From contig JBLMXQ010000134.1 of assembly GCA_050257855.1 (NCBI GenBank), positions 1 to 64,000 on the forward strand: 64,000 nucleotides of DNA. Reading direction: 5' to 3'. How positions within the stretch are numbered: the first letter of the stretch is position 1; every line of letters starts with the position of its first letter. This document shows positions 18,053 through 26,117 of this stretch, in pieces. A program made the position numbers and the translations under genes. Below the pieces are notes generated by a model. That model ran no database searches. It had not been told where the DNA came from and was given only the letters and a program-made list of their open reading frames with translations. This DNA is from JBLMXQ01 sp050257855. GTDB taxonomy: Bacteria > Acidobacteriota > Vicinamibacteria > Vicinamibacterales > CAVVIG01.

Positions 18053-19241
18053 CGTCGGCGAGGAGGCTGGGCCGCTGCGGACAGCGGAGCCGCCGCGCAC
18101 GTGCGATGTGGCGGTCGTGGGAGCCGGACCGGCGGGCTCGGCGACCGCGCGCTGGCTGGCGTTGCGCGGCGCCAGCGTCGCGCTCATCGAACGCTCGCGG
18201 TTTCAGTCACGGCGAGTCGGAGAATCGCTGGCGCCGGCCGTCCAGCCGGCGCTCGTCGAGCTGGGCCTGTGGAACGAATTCCAGGCGCTCGGTCCACTCC
18301 CCTCGTACGGCACACGAAGTCACTGGGGCGACGTGGCGCCGCGAGTTCACTCGCACGTGATGAGCCCCTGGGCGAGCGGCTGGCACGTCGATCGGCGCGC
18401 ATTCGACCTCATGCTGGCGCGGGCCGCCGCCAGTGCCGGAGCGACGCTCGTGACCGGCGTGACCGTCGCAGGCTGCCGCGGTTCGGCCGCGGGCTGGATC
18501 CTCGACCTGCGGCACGACGAGGGCCACGACCGTCACGTCCGCGCCATGAACCTGCGCGCCCGGGTCGTCGTCGACGCGACCGGACGCGCCACTCGCCTGG
18601 CCGCGCTCTTCCACGCACGACGCGTGGCGTTCGACCGACTGGTCGGCGTCGCATCGATATTCGACGGGATCGATGTTTCGCGCGAGGGCTACGTCATGGT
18701 CGAGACGACGCCGCGCGGCTGGTGGTACAGCGCTCCAATCCCTCGCGGCGCCTTGATGGTCATGGCCATGACCGACAGCGACATCTGCGGCCGATTTCGC
18801 CTGGCGACCAGTGACGCGTGGTCGACACACCTGGCCACGGCCGCGGCCACGAGGGCGCGAGCGCCTGTCGGCCACGCAGCATGGGGACCTCGCGTGTTTC
18901 CCGCGGCGAGCCATCGCCTGGTCCGCGGCGACTGTCGGCGTGCCTGGCTGGCGGTGGGCGACGCCGCGCTGGCCGTCGACCCCGTATCAGGCAGCGGCGT
19001 CGTACGGGCTCTTCGCTCGGCTCGAGCCGGCGCGGAGGCGGCACTCGCGCTGCTCGAGCACGCCGATTCGGAAGCGATTCGCGCCTGCGAGGCAGAGCGC
19101 GACCGCGAATGCACCGCGTATCTGCAGGAGCGCGCCATGTACTACGGACTCGAACGACGCTGGCCTGCCGCCGAGTTCTGGTCGCGCCGCCGGATGGGCG
19201 GGGAAATCCCGTCGCCCGTCGGCGCGTTCAGCGCGTCTTGA
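18036..19241 (+). CDS. LodB-like FAD-dependent oxidoreductase
   Basis: This is a flavoprotein of 401 residues with an N-terminal Rossmann motif (VAVVGAGPAGSATARWLALR, then VALIER about 30 residues on) and the distal GDAALAVDPVSGSGV motif of the tryptophan halogenase/geranylgeranyl reductase superfamily. In LodA systems the co-encoded flavoprotein LodB is required to form the CTQ cofactor. The 17-bp overlap with the LodA-like gene strongly supports that role here. A halogenase is unlikely, because the halogenase motif WxWxIP is not seen. I chose the start at 18036, inside the upstream gene, over the in-frame TTG at 18000, because translational coupling is expected. Confidence 0.85.
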   Translation: MQTDADVGEEAGPLRTAEPPRTCDVAVVGAGPAGSATARWLALRGASVALIERSRFQSRRVGESLAPAVQPALVELGLWNEFQALGPLPSYGTRSHWGDVAPRVHSHVMSPWASGWHVDRRAFDLMLARAAASAGATLVTGVTVAGCRGSAAGWILDLRHDEGHDRHVRAMNLRARVVVDATGRATRLAALFHARRVAFDRLVGVASIFDGIDVSREGYVMVETTPRGWWYSAPIPRGALMVMAMTDSDICGRFRLATSDAWSTHLATAAATRARAPVGHAAWGPRVFPAASHRLVRGDCRRAWLAVGDAALAVDPVSGSGVVRALRSARAGAEAALALLEHADSEAIRACEAERDRECTAYLQERAMYYGLERRWPAAEFWSRRRMGGEIPSPVGAFSAS

Positions 19242-20127
19242 CGACGGCGAGCGCGGCTTTGAGTCCAGCCCCGATCGCGTCGGGCGTGCCGACGCCCCAG
19301 AAATGCATGAAGAACGTCCGCGGCGTTTCCTGCAGCATGTGAGAGTGGAGCGCCTCGACCTCGATGCCGTGCGCCTCGAGTGCTTTGATCACCAAATTGA
19401 CCTCGTCCGCGGCCAGGACGAAATCACCCGTCGTCGCCACCCGCTGTCCGACGACCTCGAAGTTCATCCCGGTGCCGGTGCCCATTGCCGGCGGGATTTC
19501 CATGCCGTCATGCTCGACGGCATTCGCGCGGGGCACGCTCACCTGCAGCACGCGTCCGGCCATCGATCCGGTCCGGCCCAGCGCCGTCTGGAGCTTCGTC
19601 AGGACGGCCCTTTCGGCGGGGGACGCCGATGCAGCCGGCGCCGGCGGACCGAGCGGCGTCGCCGTCTTCTCGAGCGCGCCGCGCAGTGTGCGCGCCAGGG
19701 CGGGGGCTTCGCCCGTGCCGGAATAATGCAGGTACAGCAGCCGCGGCGATTCGCCAATCAGATGATTGTGCACAGCGGTCACGTCGATGCCGCCGGCCTG
19801 CAGCGCCCTGATGACCGGATTCACTTCGGCGCCCCGCAGGACGAGGTCGCCCATCACCACGAACTGACCGGACCGGCCCGTTTCCTTGAACGCCGCCCAG
19901 GAACCGAGCGCGAGGGCCGGCTCGACGGGAACGCCGCCGAGCGTCACGTGCAGGTCCGTCCGCGGCCAGCCGTACTTGTGGACATCGCCGGCCAGAGACT
20001 GCCCCGGCCGTCCAAGCAGATGATCGACCGTCGTCCAGGCTGATTGCTGCTGCGCCAGCACCGGAACGCCCAACGAGAGAACGAAGGCACCGAGAAGACC
20101 CAGCGGGATCGCGCGGTCAGACTTCAT
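19228..20127 (-). CDS. Exported protein with two DUF1259 domains
   Basis: The 299-residue product carries a signal peptide (AIPLGLLGAFVLSLGVPVLAQ) and two tandem copies of a DUF1259/LpqO-like domain. The repeats are recognisable from paired motifs: GQFVVMGDLVLRGAEVNPVIRAL and TTGDFVLAADEVNLVIKAL, then VHNHLIGESPRLLYLHYSG and LHSHMLQETPRTFFMHFWG. The conserved His residues suggest a metal or ligand site, but function is unknown. A good GGGAGGAG lies nine bases before the ATG. The 3' end overlaps the convergent LodB-like gene by 14 bp. It follows the HTH gene by 102 bases on the same strand. Confidence 0.8.
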   Translation of the reverse strand: MKSDRAIPLGLLGAFVLSLGVPVLAQQQSAWTTVDHLLGRPGQSLAGDVHKYGWPRTDLHVTLGGVPVEPALALGSWAAFKETGRSGQFVVMGDLVLRGAEVNPVIRALQAGGIDVTAVHNHLIGESPRLLYLHYSGTGEAPALARTLRGALEKTATPLGPPAPAASASPAERAVLTKLQTALGRTGSMAGRVLQVSVPRANAVEHDGMEIPPAMGTGTGMNFEVVGQRVATTGDFVLAADEVNLVIKALEAHGIEVEALHSHMLQETPRTFFMHFWGVGTPDAIGAGLKAALAVVKTR

Positions 20128-20229
20128 TCGAGGTCACTCCTCCCTTGCCCGTCGACAGGCCTGAAAGGCGATCCTACCGCGAAGAATCGTAAGAATTCTG
20201 CCGGCACCTCGACCTTCGTGCGGCGTGAC

Positions 20230-21285
20230 TCAGGCGAGCCTGCGATCGGCCGTGCCGATCGCTTGCTCGGGCTCGATCAGCCGGGCGAGCTGAGCGGCCA
20301 GAATGATCGCAAGGGCGCGCACCGAAGCGCGCTGCTCGCTGCCGTGCCGCAGCTCGATCGCCAGCACACCCACGCAGCCGACCGGCGTGATGAGGGGCAC
20401 CACCAGCGCGCCGCTCGCGTGATCGCTGCAGTCGACGACGCAGGTCTCGGCTGCGCGGAAGGCGGCGGCCGTAGGATTGTCCGCGTCGGGTCCGACCCTG
20501 GGGAGCTGCGCGAGCATCCTGTCGGGATACCCGTGCGCCAGCGCGGGAATGAGCGCCGTCACCTGCGGATTCCAGACCCACACGATCAGCCCGACCGCGT
20601 CGAGAATCCTGACGCTCTCCTCGATGAGCGGTACTGCCTCGCGCGCGTCCGCGACACGGCCGAGCTCCGTGCAGAGCCGGGCGGCCGCGAGCAGGTCGGG
20701 CTCGGCAGCCTGCGCAGGCAGGTTGGCGGCCGGAACCGGCGCGGCGGCTTCGACGGATGCAGCGACCGTCAGCGGCTCCTGGAGCCCGGGGGGCGCGGCG
20801 ACCGGAAGCGGATCTTCGTTGAGGTCAACCGGCGGGGGCGCCGGCAGCGGCGGATCGGAAAGGACCCGCACGGAGACGGCCGCGCTCTCGGCAGGCGGGA
20901 GGGCGTCGACGGCCGACCGCTGCCCGTCGGCCCGGCGGCCGCGCCGCAGCAACGAGCTGACCGCGTGCCGGAAACGGGTCGGTGGCGCCGCGTCGCCCGG
21001 CACGGGCTCCGGCGCGACGGCCGGATCCGTCCCGGCGAGCTCGAGGGGATCGGGGTGCAACTCCAGGAATTCACGAACGACGCCGTCCGGCTCGAGGCCG
21101 ATGGCGCGGGCGTAGTCGCGCATGAAGGAGCGGCGAAAAATGCCCGAGGGCCAGTGCGAGACGTCGTCCCGTTCCAGGGCCTCGAGCAGCGACGCGCCGA
21201 TCTTGGTCCGCTCGGCGATCGTGGTCAGGGCAATCGATTGTTCTTCGCGCCGCTGGCGCAGACGCGCGCCGAAACTCTCGGGCAT
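20230..21285 (-). CDS. HTH (RodZ-like Cro/C1) regulator with GAF-like domain
   Basis: In this 351-residue protein, residues about 5-75 form a Cro/C1-type helix-turn-helix of the RodZ kind (ARLRQRREEQSIALTTIAER, then ASLLEALERDD). A Pro/Ala-rich linker (about 85-195) follows. The C-terminal part (about 200-340: AARLCTELGRVADAREAVPL, GLIVWVWNPQ, ALVVPLITPVGCVGVLAIEL) reads as a GAF-type sensor domain. There is no membrane helix, unlike true RodZ, so it is probably a cytoplasmic ligand-responsive regulator. I chose ATG 21285 because the HTH begins there and GAGG lies upstream; the frame is open much further but over non-coding-like sequence. Confidence 0.75.
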   Translation of the reverse strand: MPESFGARLRQRREEQSIALTTIAERTKIGASLLEALERDDVSHWPSGIFRRSFMRDYARAIGLEPDGVVREFLELHPDPLELAGTDPAVAPEPVPGDAAPPTRFRHAVSSLLRRGRRADGQRSAVDALPPAESAAVSVRVLSDPPLPAPPPVDLNEDPLPVAAPPGLQEPLTVAASVEAAAPVPAANLPAQAAEPDLLAAARLCTELGRVADAREAVPLIEESVRILDAVGLIVWVWNPQVTALIPALAHGYPDRMLAQLPRVGPDADNPTAAAFRAAETCVVDCSDHASGALVVPLITPVGCVGVLAIELRHGSEQRASVRALAIILAAQLARLIEPEQAIGTADRRLA

Positions 21286-21542
21286 GCGGCATACCTCACG
21301 GGCCACGGGGACACGTGAATCAGACAGTTGGGTTGATCGAAGAAAGAGATGCGACGGTTCGCGGCCCCTGAGGGACGTGTCACCGCACAGCCTCGGGCGA
21401 GGCGGCCCCGCGCGGTGAAGGCCGACGAACCTTACGGAGCGAGAGTACCAGCATCGTTCGCTCAGTTCAACCACAGAAATCGCTGGCGCGCGCGTTCGGC
21501 TGAGCTGGGCGGCCGGCAGGTCGGCGGGCAGGCGTTCGCGCC

Positions 21543-21571
21543 AATATTGTGTTATTTTAATATTCTCATAT
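21543..21571 (+). promoter_or_regulatory. AT-rich operator/promoter for the ArsR operon
   Basis: A strikingly AT-rich island interrupts GC-rich DNA. Two AATATT half-sites (21543-21548 and 21559-21564) are separated by 10 bases, a plausible ArsR-type operator. A -10-like TAATAT lies at 21558-21563, which would start transcription at about 21570-21572, on the ATG itself. No Shine-Dalgarno is present, so the transcript may be leaderless. The -35 region is weak. Confidence 0.55.
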
Positions 21572-21922
21572 ATGGATGCTGTAGCCGGCGGACCGTCCCT
21601 CCAGACCTTCAAGGCGGACTTCTTCCGCGCGCTCGCGCACCCGGTCCGCATCCGCATCCTGGAAACGCTCGCCGCGGGCGAGCACACGGTCCACGAGCTC
21701 CAGCTCCGCCTCGGACGCGAGCAGCCGGTCGTCTCGCAGCAGCTGGCCGTCCTCCGCGCCAAGAACATCGTGACGCCGCGCAAGGTGGGGACGACCGTCA
21801 AGTACGCGCTCAGCGATCCCCTCGTCACGAAGCTGCTCGCGGTGGCCCGGGAGATCTTCGACAACCGTCTGGTCAACACCCAGACGATGCTGAAGGAGCT
21901 CCGGCGCGAGCGGCGGCGCTAG
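21572..21922 (+). CDS. ArsR-family winged-helix regulator
   Basis: The 116-residue regulator has ALAHPVRIRILETLAAGEHTV followed by VSQQLAVLRAKNIVTPRKVG, the ArsR winged helix-turn-helix. It contains no cysteine and no ELCVC metal box, so it is not a classical metal sensor. It heads the hydrogenase-like operon, 25 bases before the next gene, and the AT-rich dyad directly before its ATG suggests autoregulation. The arrangement mirrors M. tuberculosis Rv0081, an ArsR-type regulator heading a similar operon (recalled, not searched). The signal sensed is unknown; redox or oxygen status is a reasonable guess from that parallel. Confidence 0.85.
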   Translation: MDAVAGGPSLQTFKADFFRALAHPVRIRILETLAAGEHTVHELQLRLGREQPVVSQQLAVLRAKNIVTPRKVGTTVKYALSDPLVTKLLAVAREIFDNRLVNTQTMLKELRRERRR

Positions 21923-21947
21923 CCCGCCCCGGCGAGGAGCATCCCCG

Positions 21948-22475
21948 ATGCAGCTGTTCTCGAAAATCCGGCGGACCGGCGTGGCCACCGAAGTGCTGCA
22001 GGCGGCCGATCCGGCGGCCGTCGAAATCGGCCGCGCGCTCGAGCAGAGGGTCAAACGGCTGCTCGGCCGGGCGCTGGCCATCCGGGTCGTCGACGCCGGA
22101 TCGTGCAACGGCTGCGAGCTCGAGATCGCCGGCATGGCGGGCCCGATCTACGACATGGAGCGGTTCGGCCTGCATTTCGTCGCCTCCCCCCGCCACGCGG
22201 ATCTGCTCCTGGTGACCGGGCCGGTCACCCGGAACATGGAAGTCCCGCTGCGTCGGACCTACGCTGCCACGCCCGCGCCGAAATTCGTCGTCGCCGTCGG
22301 CGAGTGCGCCAGGACGTGCGGCGTGTTCGCCGGCAGCTACGCGGTCGCAGGTCCGGTCGATCGGATCGTGCCCGTCGACATCTTCGTCGCCGGGTGTCCG
22401 CCGGAGCCGGCCGACATCCTGCGCGGAATCCTCGAAGGACTGGATCGCTTCGAAGATAAGCGGGCCACGCGATGA
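21948..22475 (+). CDS. hyfI: Hydrogenase/NuoB-like small subunit (HyfI-like)
   Basis: This 175-residue protein of the NuoB/NiFe group 4 small-subunit family is the peripheral-arm carrier of the proximal [4Fe-4S] cluster. The cluster ligands are all present: Cys53 and Cys56 in SCNGCELE, Cys120 in GECARTCG and Cys150 in VAGCPPEP. The CNGCE motif is hydrogenase-like, unlike the tandem-Cys motif of complex I NuoB. GAGGAG precedes the ATG, and the 3' end overlaps the next gene by ATGA. The protein should dock on the large subunit encoded at 27560. The symbol is by analogy with hydrogenase 4; no NiFe function is implied. Confidence 0.85.
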   Translation: MQLFSKIRRTGVATEVLQAADPAAVEIGRALEQRVKRLLGRALAIRVVDAGSCNGCELEIAGMAGPIYDMERFGLHFVASPRHADLLLVTGPVTRNMEVPLRRTYAATPAPKFVVAVGECARTCGVFAGSYAVAGPVDRIVPVDIFVAGCPPEPADILRGILEGLDRFEDKRATR

Positions 22476-24508
22476 TGCCGGCAGCCGGATGGCTTGCGCT
22501 GATGGCGGGCGGATATGCGTCCGGGGCGGCCCTGGCGGTGCTGGCGCCGACGCCGCGCCTGTCGCGCATCGCCACCGCGCTCGGCGCCGCGCTCGGAGCG
22601 GCCGCGGGACTGGTTGCCGCGGCGGGCGTGCTGGTCACGGGAGCGCCGATCGCCGCCAGGCTGCCGGGTCTCCTCGCCGCGGCCGGCGGGGTCGAGATCG
22701 GCCTCGACGCGCTCGGCGCGCTGTTCCTGCTCCTCGTCTCCGGGCTGGGCCTCCTGGCTGCCGTCTACGGCGTCGCGTATACGGCGGAGTACGACGGCCA
22801 CCGCTCGCTGCGTGCGTTCGGCGTCATGTTCGAGGGATTCCTGCTCGGCATGAGCCTCGTGACGTGCGCGGCCAACGTCTTCACCTTCGTGCTCGCGTGG
22901 GAGTTGATGGCGGTCACCTCGTACCTGCTCGTCATGACCGAGAGCGAGGACCCCGAAACGCGCGCGGCGGGGCTGTGGTACGCGGGCATGACGCACTTCG
23001 GGCTCGTCCTGCTGCTGCCGATGTTCCTGCTGATGGCGCCGGCGCCGGGTGCCACCGGCTTCGCGGATCTCCGGGCCGGGGCGGCGCTGCTGCCCGGTGC
23101 GACTCGGAACGCGGTCTTTCTGCTGGCGCTCGCCGCGTTCGGATCGAAGGCCGGCATCATTCCCCTGCACGTCTGGCTGCCGCGCGCGCACCCGGCGGCG
23201 CCCTCGCACGTGTCGGCGCTGATGTCGGGCGTGATGATCAAGCTGGGCATCTACGGCTTTCTCCGCGTCACGCTCGACTTCCTCGGCGGCGGACCGGTGT
23301 GGTGGGGCGGACTCGTGGTCGCCGCCGGATCGCTGTCCGCGCTGGGCGGGGTGCTGTACGCGCTGGCGGAGAACGATCTCAAGCGGCTCCTCGCCTATTC
23401 CTCGGTCGAGAACGTCGGCGTCATCTTCCTTGGACTCGGCGCCGGGCTGATGCTCCAGCGCTACGGGCTGCACGCGCTCGCGCTGGCGGGCTTCGCCGCC
23501 GCGCTGCTGCACGCGGTCAATCACGCCGCCTTCAAGGCGCTCCTGTTCTTCGGCTCGGGGAACGTGCTGCAGCAGGCGCACACGCGCAACATGGAGCGGA
23601 TGGGCGGCCTCGCCAGAGGGATGCCGCATACGGCGGCGCTGTTTCTGGTCGGATCGCTCGCGGCCGCGGCGCTTCCGCCGTTGAACGGGTTCGCGTCCGA
23701 GTGGCTGGTGTTCCAGGCGCTCCTGTCGGGCGGCCGGATTCCGCCCCCGGGCGGCGCCATCGGCACGCCGCTCGCCGTCGGCGTGCTCGCGCTGACCAGC
23801 GGACTGGCGGCGGCGTGCTTCGTCAAGGCGTTCGGCATCAGCTTTCTCGCGATGCCCCGGTCCGATGCGGCGGCGCACGTGCGCGAGGCTCACTGGTCCG
23901 CGCGCGCCGTGATGGCGGTGCTGGCCGCAGCCTGCATCGCGCTCGGCGTGGCCGCGCCGCGCGCCGTCGGCGTGCTCAATCGCATAGTCGGCAGCGTCCT
24001 CGCCCCGGGCGCCGGCCCGGCCGCCGTCGCGCCGGCGGGCGCGTGGCTCACGGCGCCGGGCGGCCTTGCGCGGGTCTCACCGCTGTTCATCGCCGTGCTG
24101 CTCGTGGGAATCATCGTCGTCGCCGCCGCAGCCGTCCGGGGCGGGCGCCTGCGGCTGCGCTACGCGGACACGTGGGGCTGCGGGCGGATCCGGCAGACAT
24201 CGCGGATGGAATACACGTCCTCGGCGTTCGCGGAGCCGCTCCGCCGGGTCTTCTCCGAGCTGTACCGGCCGACGCAGGACCTGAGCATCAGCGTCCACCC
24301 CGAGTCGCGTTACGTGCTTCGGTCCATTACTTATACGAGCGGCGTCACCCCGTGGCTCGAGCGGGCGCTGTACGACCCGATTACCCGGGGCACGCACGCC
24401 CTCTCCACACGCGTTCGCCGCCTTCAGGCCGGCTCGGTGCAGCTGTATCTGCTGTATGTCGCCGGGGCGCTGCTGGTCGCGCTGGCCGTGGCCGGGTGGT
24501 TCAGATGA
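22472..24508 (+). CDS. hyfB: NuoL/MrpA-like proton-translocating subunit (HyfB-like)
   Basis: The 678-residue polytopic membrane protein has about 16 helices. The core is the antiporter-like domain: SKAGIIPLHVWLPRAHPAAPS (lysine and histidine of the proton path), LKRLLAYSSVENVGVI and a HAVNHAAFKALLFFGSG segment. The C-terminal extension, with YADTWGCG, is characteristic of HyfB/HycC-type subunits. Such proteins transport H+ or Na+ in group 4 hydrogenases and complex I. It is translationally coupled at both ends by ATGA overlaps. It corresponds in position to Rv0083 of the mycobacterial locus. Confidence 0.85.
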   Translation: MMPAAGWLALMAGGYASGAALAVLAPTPRLSRIATALGAALGAAAGLVAAAGVLVTGAPIAARLPGLLAAAGGVEIGLDALGALFLLLVSGLGLLAAVYGVAYTAEYDGHRSLRAFGVMFEGFLLGMSLVTCAANVFTFVLAWELMAVTSYLLVMTESEDPETRAAGLWYAGMTHFGLVLLLPMFLLMAPAPGATGFADLRAGAALLPGATRNAVFLLALAAFGSKAGIIPLHVWLPRAHPAAPSHVSALMSGVMIKLGIYGFLRVTLDFLGGGPVWWGGLVVAAGSLSALGGVLYALAENDLKRLLAYSSVENVGVIFLGLGAGLMLQRYGLHALALAGFAAALLHAVNHAAFKALLFFGSGNVLQQAHTRNMERMGGLARGMPHTAALFLVGSLAAAALPPLNGFASEWLVFQALLSGGRIPPPGGAIGTPLAVGVLALTSGLAAACFVKAFGISFLAMPRSDAAAHVREAHWSARAVMAVLAAACIALGVAAPRAVGVLNRIVGSVLAPGAGPAAVAPAGAWLTAPGGLARVSPLFIAVLLVGIIVVAAAAVRGGRLRLRYADTWGCGRIRQTSRMEYTSSAFAEPLRRVFSELYRPTQDLSISVHPESRYVLRSITYTSGVTPWLERALYDPITRGTHALSTRVRRLQAGSVQLYLLYVAGALLVALAVAGWFR

Positions 24509-25446
24509 TCCGCTACGCGATCATGCTTGGCCAGGCCCTGTTCGCGGTGCTGCTGGCGCCGGCGCTGACCGGCTTCATCCGCTGGCTGAAGGCGCGGCTG
24601 CAGGGCCGGACGGGGGCGCCGCCGTGGCAGCCGTACTTCGAGCTCCGGAAGCTGTTCGGCAAGGAAGCGGTGGTGTCGCATACCGCGTCGTGGCTGTTCC
24701 AGGCGACGCCGTTCGTCCTGTTCGCCACGAGCGTCCTCGTCTCGTCGATGGTGCCGCTCGTCACGGCGCCGCCCCATCCGATCGTCCTCGGCGATCTCTT
24801 CGCCGTGGTGTACCTGCTGCTGCTCGGAACGTTCTTCCTGGCGCTCGCGGGCCTCGACACCGGATCGCCGTTCGGCGGCATGGGCTCGTCGCGCGAGATG
24901 ACCGTGGCCGCGCTGACCGAGCCGACCGTCGCGATGTCGATCGTCGCGCTGGCGCTGGCGGCGGGCTCGACCGACTTCTCGCAGATCGTCGCCCGCACGG
25001 TCGCCGAGCCGTGGGCGGCGCTCGGGCCGGGGCACCTGCTGGCGTTCGCCGCGCTCTTCATCGTCACGCTCGCGGAAACGGGACGGCTGCCCGTGGACAA
25101 CCCGTCCACGCACCTCGAGCTGACGATGATTCACGAGGCGATGGTGCTGGAGTATTCGGGGCCGTACCTCGCCCTGGTGGAATGGGGCTCGGCGGTCAAG
25201 CTGCTCGTGCTCCTCGCGCTGGCGGCCAACCTCTTCGTCCCGTGGGGGATCGCCGTGTCGCTCGCGCCGGCGGCGCTTGCGTTCGGTCTGGCGGTCTTCG
25301 TGGCCAAGCTCGCCGTGCTCGCCGCAGTGATCGCGGTGCTCGAGACGCGCGTCGCGAAGCTGCGCCTGTTCCGGGTTCCCGAGCTCCTCAGCGCATCGTT
25401 CGTGCTCGCGCTGCTGGCCGTCATGTCCACGTTCCTGGCGCGGTGA
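24505..25446 (+). CDS. hyfC: NuoH-like membrane anchor subunit (HyfC/HycD-like)
   Basis: This 313-residue membrane protein of the NuoH family joins the peripheral arm to the ion-pumping subunits. Typical features are WQPYFELRKLFGKE near the N-terminus, the acidic-loop region LAETGRLPVDNPSTHLELTM, and IHEAMVLEYSGPYLAL. It has about eight helices. The ATG overlaps the upstream stop (ATGA), and the 3' end overlaps the next gene (GTGA), so it belongs to a tightly coupled operon. In complex I this subunit shapes the quinone site. Whether quinone, ferredoxin or another carrier is used here cannot be told. Confidence 0.88.
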   Translation: MIRYAIMLGQALFAVLLAPALTGFIRWLKARLQGRTGAPPWQPYFELRKLFGKEAVVSHTASWLFQATPFVLFATSVLVSSMVPLVTAPPHPIVLGDLFAVVYLLLLGTFFLALAGLDTGSPFGGMGSSREMTVAALTEPTVAMSIVALALAAGSTDFSQIVARTVAEPWAALGPGHLLAFAALFIVTLAETGRLPVDNPSTHLELTMIHEAMVLEYSGPYLALVEWGSAVKLLVLLALAANLFVPWGIAVSLAPAALAFGLAVFVAKLAVLAAVIAVLETRVAKLRLFRVPELLSASFVLALLAVMSTFLAR

Positions 25447-26108
25447 TCGCGGTGAACCGTCTCTTTCCGCAGCTCGTGATGCTCGGCAGCAGCGGCATGC
25501 TGCTGACCGCCCTGATCGTGCTCTGGCGGAAGGGGCTCTCCGCCTACATCGCCGCGTATCGCTGGCAGTCGTGGCTGCTGGCCGCGGTCACGGCGACGAT
25601 CGGGTACTTCGGGCACGACGCGGCGCTGTTCTGGGTGGCCGGGATGCTGCTGGCGATCAAGGGCCTGGCCATTCCGGCGCTGCTCCGGGCCATGCTGCGG
25701 CGGGTCGGCATCGAGCCGAAGGTCGCGCCGTACGTGAACACCGAGACGTCGCTGCTGGCGGCCGGCCTGCTCGTGCTGTTCGCCTACGTGCTCGCGCGGC
25801 CATGGGTGATGGTCAGCAGCCTCCCCACGCGGGAAGGACTGCCGCTGGCGATGGGACTCCTCTTCGTCAGCCTCTTCATCATCGTCACCCGCAAGAAGGC
25901 GATCACGCAGGTCATCGGGTTTCTGATGCTCGAGAACGCCATCGCGCTGCTGGCCGCCGTCGGCACGTACGGCGTGCCGCCGCTCGTCGAGATCGGGGTG
26001 TTTCTCGACGCGTTGATGGGTTTCCTGGTCATGCAGATCTTCGTCTATCACATCCACGAAACGTTCGACACGATCGACGTCGACGCGCTCACGCGTCTGA
26101 GGCACTGA
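25443..26108 (+). CDS. hyfE: HyfE/HycP-like membrane subunit
   Basis: This 221-residue protein has about six or seven helices and a NuoK/MrpC-like region: RKKAITQVIGFLMLENAIALLA carries the conserved glutamate in a membrane helix. The family corresponds to hydrogenase 4 component E, small membrane subunits that form part of the proton path. I chose the GTG at 25443 because it overlaps the upstream stop (GTGA) and the hydrophobic N-terminus follows. The frame is open upstream but only as a shadow of the NuoH-like gene. The next gene starts nine bases after the stop. Confidence 0.8.
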   Translation: MIAVNRLFPQLVMLGSSGMLLTALIVLWRKGLSAYIAAYRWQSWLLAAVTATIGYFGHDAALFWVAGMLLAIKGLAIPALLRAMLRRVGIEPKVAPYVNTETSLLAAGLLVLFAYVLARPWVMVSSLPTREGLPLAMGLLFVSLFIIVTRKKAITQVIGFLMLENAIALLAAVGTYGVPPLVEIGVFLDALMGFLVMQIFVYHIHETFDTIDVDALTRLRH

Positions 26109-26117
26109 AGGCACACG

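Noticed and set aside
18036..19241. A tryptophan halogenase and secondary-metabolite cluster
   Set aside because: The halogenase WxWxIP motif is not seen, and coupling with a LodA-like gene explains the flavoprotein better.
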